Positions 58,747-64,000 of a stretch of DNA of 64,000 bases are shown one piece after another. Each line of letters opens with the position of its first letter. Position 1 is the stretch's first letter. The translations under genes were made by a program, and so were the position numbers. Source of the stretch: Archivesica marissinica (Eukaryota > Mollusca > Bivalvia > Venerida > Vesicomyidae); assembly GCA_014843695.1 (NCBI GenBank), contig CM026398.1, positions 49,379,579-49,443,578 on the forward strand, given 5' to 3'. The notes beneath the pieces were generated by a model. That model was not told where the DNA came from and did not search any database. It saw only the letters and a list, made by a program, of their open reading frames with translations.

Positions 58747-59877
58747 ATGGAGAAAATTACTTCCATCCAGCCACTGCAAGAACGTCGCGACACAAGAATT
58801 CTTCTACAGACGGAGAAGTTTCGATGTCAGGAAGAACAACCGATGAAGCAGAGAGTTGAGGCACTAACGAAGAATCGTCTAAAGCGAAGCAGTTTCATCC
58901 ACCAGTCCAAGAAGCTTGCTCGAAAGCACACCAGCCATCTCCCAGCCAAGACATTGCCTCTAACGCCATTTCTATCCAAGCCATGGTTGACTAGCGATGA
59001 ATCCAAGGTTACCATCTGCAGTACAATCCCATACATGACATCCAGAGATAGACAACATGATGACGTCAAACGTGCCCTCACACTAGCACACATCGACAAT
59101 AGTTATCCTGGAGAAGCATGGATACAAGTCTACACAGATGGTTCAGCCACAAAAGCAGTAGCAAACGGAGGAGCAGGAGTGTATGTCCGACACCCAGATG
59201 GACACACACAGTCAGTTGCTCTACATACTGGAGTACACTGCAGCAACTATGGGGCAGAAGTACAGGCCCTTGAAACAGCAGCATCTCTAGTACACAACAC
59301 TGTGGAGTGTGCCCAGGTTGTCTTCCTGACTGATGCGCTCTCAGTTCTGGATGCCCTGTCTAACAACAAAGAACCCCACCTGATGGAAGTCCTTCGAACA
59401 GTCAGCGTAACTAAAAGAACTGTCCTCCAGTGGGTACCTGCACACATAGGCATCCATGGCAATGAAGCCGCTGACCAGCTTGCCAAGCAAGGTTCTACCG
59501 AGAGGCAACCAGACAAAGATTTGACTTACAAGGAGAAATGCACCATAATCAAATCTGCATCAAAGCCAACAGTCGAGAAGGATGACTACCACCTTCTCAC
59601 CAGACAGGAGCAAGTCACGATATTCCGGCTTAGAACAGGGCATCACCGCCTGAACTTCCATATGTGTCGGAAGCTTGGACTAGCTCCATCAACTGCCTGC
59701 AGCTGCAACGTAGGGGACCAGACTGCAGAACACATCCTCCAGGAGTGTCCCAATCTTCATGGGCTGAGGAAAACAACCTGGCCAACAGATACTTCTCTCC
59801 AGACGAAGTTACATGGCTGCCGGGAGGATCTGAGGAGGACGGCCCATTTCATGTTTGCTGCTGGCTTGTCCATGTGA
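58747..59877 (+). pseudogene. I-like LINE RNase H and C-terminal region
   Basis: An intact 376-codon segment. RNase H catalytic residues are visible: Asp in YTDGSA, Glu in AEVQALE, Asp in FLTDALS, and His/Asp in AHIGIHGNEAAD. It ends at the element's normal stop (TGA 59875-59877), followed by GACAAGAAGAAGAATCG, a GAA-rich 3' end common in such LINEs. Confidence 0.9.
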
Positions 59878-59910
59878 TTCGCGAACGACAAGAAGAAGAA
59901 TCGAAATAAT

Positions 59911-60091
59911 ATTTGTAGAAAATGTGTGTTATTTATAGTCGAATAAAACATGGTTTATCAGTATGTGCGCCTGAATTAACCACTTAGGATGGCCTGCATG
60001 GTTACTTGCCATGCGTCCGAACTCCAAACCATGCTTTATTCACCAATAAATAACTATAATGACAAATATTATTTCTTAACTATAATCTACA
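59911..60091. other. Spacer between LINE and SINE
   Basis: 180 bp of AT-rich DNA without recognised content. Confidence 0.4.
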
Positions 60092-60102
60092 GACTACCCA
60101 GT

Positions 60103-60396
60103 GTGTGTGTGGTTTACATTTATTTATTGTCGCTACCGGTTGCCCATATGCGCGACGCCTCCTGAAGAGATTAGTCATTTTAGATTTTGGAGGATAGTGC
60201 AATGATACAGACAGGGACCCATTCCAGAGTCTCCTCTGGTTCACTTACGTGCACGGTTTAAAGCACCGACACAAACCCTCGGTTTAGAGTCCCATCTGAT
60301 AGACTGTTAATTTTATTAGGATCAGACAGGGGATCGAACCTGCGATCCCTGGATTACCAGTCCAGCGTGTTACCACTGGACTACAGATCCGTCTGC
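60103..60396 (-). mobile_element. Full-length tRNA-Thr-derived SINE with 11-bp TSD
   Basis: On minus the head (60390-60319) is tRNA-like: A box TAGTCCAGTGGTAACACG, anticodon arm CTGGA-CTGGTAA-TCCAG (GGT, Thr), B box GGTTCGATCCC and a nearly paired acceptor stem (GGATCTG/CTGATCC). The body (TAACAGTCTATCAGATGGGA, GTGTCGGTGCTTTAAACC, ATTGCACTATCCTCCAAAAT, TCTTCAGGAGGCGTCGCGCA) ends in AATAAATAAATGTAA. GACTACCCAGT flanks it at 60092-60102 and 60397-60407. Confidence 0.94.
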
Positions 60397-60407
60397 GACT
60401 ACCCAGT

Positions 60408-60670
60408 ATACTATGAACTACATTTTATACACTAATATAGAATGTCTACCTACCCATTCTAATAGATGATAGATGTAATCTGAACCACACATATAATTGT
60501 ATTTGACCTTATTAAATACAAACGTTAATGGTTATTTACCCCTAAATATAGCAATTCGGTAAAGTTATCAAATGAATTATAAAATATATAATACAAATTT
60601 AAATATATTAGAAAATTAGGTCAGCTGTATATATTATTATTTAATGGTTTCTTTGCTTTGGGAGTTGCAT
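60408..60670. other. AT-rich spacer
   Basis: Nothing recognised before the CAACAGCTTAGG module. Confidence 0.4.
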
Positions 60671-60765
60671 CAACAGCTTAGGTCTGTCATAATTAATTGA
60701 CTCAAGTGGCAACTCTCCAGCTTTTATTTGTGGAGGAAGACCATGGGTACCCCTCCGAGCAGTAC
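60671..60765. repeat. Diverged copy of the CAACAGCTTAGG module
   Basis: CATCAACAGCTTAGGT, GGCAACTCTCCAGCTTTTAT, TGTGGAGGAAGACCATGGG and ACCCCTCCGAGCAG align in order with both copies at 37468-37616. It directly abuts the 26-bp array that follows. Confidence 0.8.
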
Positions 60766-61730
60766 ATGATGATGGATGGTCTGCTGGTTCCAACAGGGGA
60801 TGGATGGTCTGCTGGTTCCAACAGGGGATGGATGGTCTGCTGGTTCCAACAGAGGATGGATGGTCTGCTGGTTCAACCGAGGATGGATGTCTGCTGGTTC
60901 AACAGAGGATGGATGTCTTCTGGTTCAACAGAGGATGGATGTCTGCTGGTTCAACAGAGGATGGATGTCTGCTGGTTCAACAGAGGATGGATGTCTGCTG
61001 GTTCAACAGATGTCTGCTGGTTGGTTTAACAGAGGATGGATGGTCTGCTGGTTCAACAGAGGATGAATGTCTGCTGGTTCAACAGAGGATGGATGTCTGC
61101 TGGTTCAACAGAGGATGGATGTCTGCTGGTTCAACAGAGGATGGATGTCTGCTGGTTCAACAGATGTCTGCTGGTTGGTTTAACAGAGGATGGATGGTCT
61201 CTGGTTCAACAGAGGATGGATGTCTGCTGGTTCAACAGAGGATGGATGTCTGCTGGTTCAACAGTGGATGGATGTCTGCTGGTTCAACAGAGGATGGATG
61301 TCTGCTGGTTCAACATATGTCTGCTGGTTGGTTTAACAGAGGATGGATGGTCTGCTGGTTCAACAGAGGATGAATGTCTGCTGGTTCAATAGAGGATGGA
61401 TGTCTGCTGGTTCAACAGAGGATGGATGTCTGCTGGTTCAACAGAGGATGGATGTCTGCTGGTTCAACAGAGGATGGATGTCTGCTGGTTCAACAGAGGA
61501 TGGATGTCTGTTGGTTAAACAGAGGATGGATGGTCTGCTGGTTCAACAGAGGATGGATGTCTGTTGGTTAAACAGAGGATGGATGTATGTTGGTTAAACA
61601 GAGGATGGATGTCTGATGGTTAAACAGAGGATGGATGTCTGCTGGTTCCATCAGATGGCAGATGTCTGCTGGTTCAACAGAGGGCAAATGTCTGCTGGTT
61701 CAACAGAGGATGGATGTCTGCTGGTATGTA
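60765..61730. repeat. 26-bp tandem array, about 37 copies
   Basis: Unit GAGGATGGATGTCTGCTGGT plus TCAACA, with a 28-bp form (GATGGATGGTCTGCTGG, CCAACAGG) at the left edge and a recurring longer block containing ACAGATGTCTGCTGGTTGGT. The last is seen at about 61007, 61163 and 61314, so a 150-156-bp higher-order unit exists. Confidence 0.95.
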
Positions 61731-62039
61731 TTAATTATGAATAGATGCTAAACTAACCCACTACCACATCAAACATCTCAAAATTAGAACAAGCCACTAT
61801 GGTTAGTTATTGTCAATATCTATACAATACAAAGTATAAACTGTATATTTACAATAATTACAACCCAGAAACGAATACTTGAGAAACCTGTATATAGATT
61901 GTATTTGTAGAACTATATAATGTTGTTAAGTAAGTTAATTAATTCATATGGTATCACAACTTAATCGGCACATATTATTTAATGGAATATACATAATGTC
62001 ATGTCGACAATAAAATATTGCCCACAGACCATATTACGC
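61731..62039. other. Spacer, nothing recognised
   Basis: AT-rich sequence after the array. Confidence 0.4.
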
Positions 62040-62258
62040 CATCTGACCCTAATAAAATTAACAGTCTTTCAGTTGGGATTTTAAACCAAGTTCTTGTGTC
62101 GGTGCTTTACACCATGCACGTAAAAGAACCAGAGGAGATTATGGAATGGGTCTCTGTCTGTATCATTGCTCTATCCTCCAACAATCTAAAATGACTAATC
62201 TCTTCAGGAGGCGTCGCTCATATGGACATCTGGTAGCGACGGTAAATAAATGTAATCA
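62040..62258 (+). mobile_element. SINE body (GCGACGCC family), headless copy
   Basis: CTAATAAAATTAACAGTCTT, TGTGTCGGTGCTTTACACC, GTAAAAGAACCAGAGGAGAT, TCTCTTCAGGAGGCGTCGC and GTAAATAAATGTAA match the body and 3' end of 60103-60396. It starts at the last bases of the tRNA head, a typical 5' truncation. Confidence 0.88.
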
Positions 62259-62879
62259 AATATATTGAGCTACAAGTGTTGACATGTGTATATCTCCACA
62301 CCAACAGTAATTTCTGCATGAAAAAATGTTCAAAAAAGGTATAAAAACATTCTGTATGGAAATAGAAATGTACAAACATGATACTAATGATTTCAATTTG
62401 TCATCTAATGGTATTATTTAATCAATTTCAACAAAATATGGTTAAAATGCACTTTATGACCATTAAATACAACATTTGAATAAGAGTGCTTTATAATGGG
62501 CCAGTGTATCTAACTGGACAAAATGTTGTGTGAAAAATGTAAAAAATGTTTTTTAGGGAGAAGTGGGGCGAAGTCAGGGTCCCTAGGGCGACTATTTCGC
62601 CCACATCACCCTCTAGAATAGAACGATCCCTGCTGTACATAATTACAGATGTGATGAGTGAGCACAGTATAATATTGTGAAGAAGCAGAAGATGGATAAA
62701 TTGGAATCTGAAACATAGCGTAGCTTAATTATTCCATTTCACGAAGAAGAAACCCAGATCATTTGTATGGGGCGCCGTTTTGCTATATATTCGTTATTTA
62801 TGGATATCCATAATTCAATTTATGGATAACCATAATTCCAGATGCGCTGTTTTGCTAACATCCATAAATAGCCTGAAAT
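62259..62879. other. AT-rich region, nothing recognised
   Basis: Contains short inverted repeats of TTATGGATA(A/T)CCATAA around 62797-62838, possibly the end of an old transposon. No gene. Confidence 0.4.
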
Positions 62880-63135
62880 TATGTTGCTAGAACTAGAAGA
62901 CCTTGAAGACCTCACAGTTGTCAAGGAATAAGAAGTCCTCACATAACATGAAGTCCTCAAGTTTTAAGGAACAAGAAGATCTCGGTTGTTGAGGAAGACG
63001 AAGACCTCACAGTCCTCGGGGAACAAGAAGTCCTCGGGGAACAAGAAGACCTCACTGGCCTCGAAGAACAAGAAGACCTCTCACAGTCCTCAAGGAAAAC
63101 AAGAAGACATCATAGTCCTCAAGGAACAAGAAGAC
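62880..63135. repeat. Degenerate tandem repeat, about 27-30 bp
   Basis: Copies of AAGAAGACCTCACAGTCCTC plus AAGGAAC with many substitutions and length changes, about 9 copies. Confidence 0.82.
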
Positions 63136-63165
63136 TGCAGTGTATTTCGGCGTGGGTAGAACATC

Positions 63166-63240
63166 GGCCCGACTAGCTCAGTTGGTGGAGCTGTACGACT
63201 AGTGCTTGTGAGGTCATGGGTTCGAGTCCCAGGTCGTGTC
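63166..63240 (+). tRNA. tRNA-like sequence (pseudo-tRNA or SINE head)
   Basis: A box TAGCTCAGTTGGTGGAGC with a proper D stem (GCTC/GAGC) and B box GGGTTCGAGTCCC are intact. The acceptor stem (GCCCGAC against GTCGTGT) has mismatches, the anticodon stem pairs poorly and the expected T33 is missing. It is therefore not a confident functional tRNA. The following TTTTCAGCTCTTTC could be a pol III stop or SINE body. Confidence 0.45.
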
Positions 63241-64000
63241 ACTAACTTTTCAGCTCTTTCTTTGCTTGGTCACTTTAGACTCACAGTTCTCAAGGAATGG
63301 GAATCTAAGTGGTAGATAAGCTTTCACCCTGAGCAACAGTAGCCACTGCATCTAACATCACTGGGTAACTAGAGTGGTGGAACCTATGCTCGGCATATTC
63401 CTATGCTCGGCGTATTTTCATCCGTATTTAAAATATTGATATAGTTCTAGACTAATTTCGCTGACAGAGCTGAAGCATAGTTCAATAGCATTCCGTTGAG
63501 TGTAGGCTGATGCAACTGTCACGTGACTGGCCCAGCAGACGAATATAAACTAGCAAATCATTGGGAGAATATTTCCACCGAAACTGATACAGTGTATGAT
63601 CAATTCAGGTGGCTATCCGAAATTAAAAAGTCTACACCTAACCCGAAAAATAATTTCTATACCATTTCTGATTAAGACCAATAAGTATTTTTATTCAATG
63701 ATGTACTATATCAAAATAAGATATTCAACAAGTTATGGTGGATAAATAAAAAAAATAACAAGTACGCCATGCATAGGTGCCCTGAAGTCTTCAGTTCCCC
63801 ATATAAACAGGTGCCGACCGACACCGTTGCGATAGCAGCAAGGTCAAGTGATGAAGCTAAAACTGTCAACAATAGTGTTTTGAAAGTTGTTTTCACAACA
63901 GCAAGTGCAATTAACATTTTATACTGGTCATTAATGATTATATGTGGGATTTACGCGAGAGCATAGGTTCCACAACTCTATAGATCATAATGGGTATTTT
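63241..64000. other. Right edge of window, no confident gene
   Basis: A minus-strand frame at 63711-63917 has a hydrophobic N-terminus (MLIALAVVKTTF, LLLTVLASSLDLAAIAT) that could be membrane protein sequence. There is no homology I recognise and a plus-strand frame overlaps it, so it is not called as a gene. Confidence 0.3.

Larger units (their letters stand above)
56290..59910 (+). pseudogene. I-like LINE (endonuclease-RT-RNase H), decayed copy
   Basis: The 5' leader (about 56290-56661, with CCCAGCGGGTCCTCAGGTGG) precedes an ORF with AP endonuclease motifs (LMQWNAEGVFNK, QETHLNKD, VVGDFNSHSQSWG). After 57250 the frame shifts, and the endonuclease C-terminus and linker are missing by an internal deletion near 57310. 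RT follows (KSPGPDGISNEML, YRPISLTSCVVK, IDLQKAFDKVW, GVPQGGVISPTLS, YADDL), then RNase H (VYTDGSATKAVANGG, AEVQALETA, VPAHIGIHGNEAADQLAK) and a Cys/His-like end (CSCNVGDQTAEHILQECPNL). Lesions: a stop in place of the usual Trp at 57712-57714, and frame changes near 58080, 58410 and 58750. RNase H after RT points to the I superfamily (for example I or Nimb). Confidence 0.9.

Noticed and set aside
60697..61597. Trp/Cys-rich ORFs (GWMSAGSTEDGCLLVQQ)
   Set aside because: 26-bp array with three frames open in turn.
63166..63240. Functional tRNA gene
   Set aside because: A and B boxes are good but acceptor and anticodon stems pair poorly; kept only as tRNA-like.
63711..63917. Hydrophobic 68-aa minus ORF
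   Set aside because: Could be a membrane protein exon, but there is no homology I recognise, no clear splice sites, and a plus-strand ORF overlaps it.

Overview
The window is eukaryotic nuclear DNA: spliced genes with GT-AG introns, tRNA-derived SINEs, LINEs, short inverted-repeat transposons and a very high load of minisatellites. The gene content (one SRPK kinase, one KLHL protein) is animal. AT-rich sequence, tRNA-SINEs, TX1/L1-like and I-like LINEs and many arrays of 20-60 bp units suggest a lophotrochozoan, most likely a bivalve or other mollusc. That last step is inference.

Layout. 1-22787 (+): the 3' nine exons of an SR-protein kinase gene (SRPK): the hydrophilic spacer insert and the whole C-terminal kinase lobe, ending at TAG 22785-22787. 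Its introns hold 56-bp, 30-bp, (CA)n, 40-bp, 59-bp and 22-bp tandem arrays plus SINEs and MITEs. Exon 2 carries a one-base frame disruption in an A6 run. 22788-35580: intergenic or 3' UTR sequence with a 21-bp array, a hAT-type MITE with 8-bp TSD, copies of a TTAA-flanked hairpin MITE (one split by a 624-bp TIR element with a TAAATA TSD), SINEs, and 63-, 24- and 80-bp arrays. 35581-40286 (-): a two-coding-exon BTB-BACK-Kelch gene (583 aa), its intron filled by two different 26-bp arrays. 40604-40955: 36-bp array. 41030-50862: a large 18/21-bp satellite interrupted by a 5'-truncated LINE (TX1/L1-like) whose reverse transcriptase frame is still open. 51190-54880: a 46-bp satellite containing a SINE. 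55621-56241: a TA-flanked TIR element. 56290-59910: a decayed I-like LINE (endonuclease, RT, RNase H). 60103-60396: a full-length tRNA-Thr-derived SINE with 11-bp TSD. 60765-61730: 26-bp array. The rest is repeat-derived or unrecognised.

The two host genes are not obviously linked in function: SRPK phosphorylates SR splicing factors, and KLHL proteins are usually CUL3 ubiquitin-ligase adaptors. The striking property of the window is structural. Most of the longer introns and spacers hold their own tandem array with a different unit, and the long open frames in these arrays are by-products of unit lengths divisible by three. I saw no CRISPR array, operon or prokaryotic system, and no strong case for an undescribed protein system. 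The best leads are the 40-bp array that duplicates an SRPK splice donor, the nested transposon with TAAATA TSD, SINE families that share modules, a module repeated beside two 26-bp arrays, and a LINE inside satellite.
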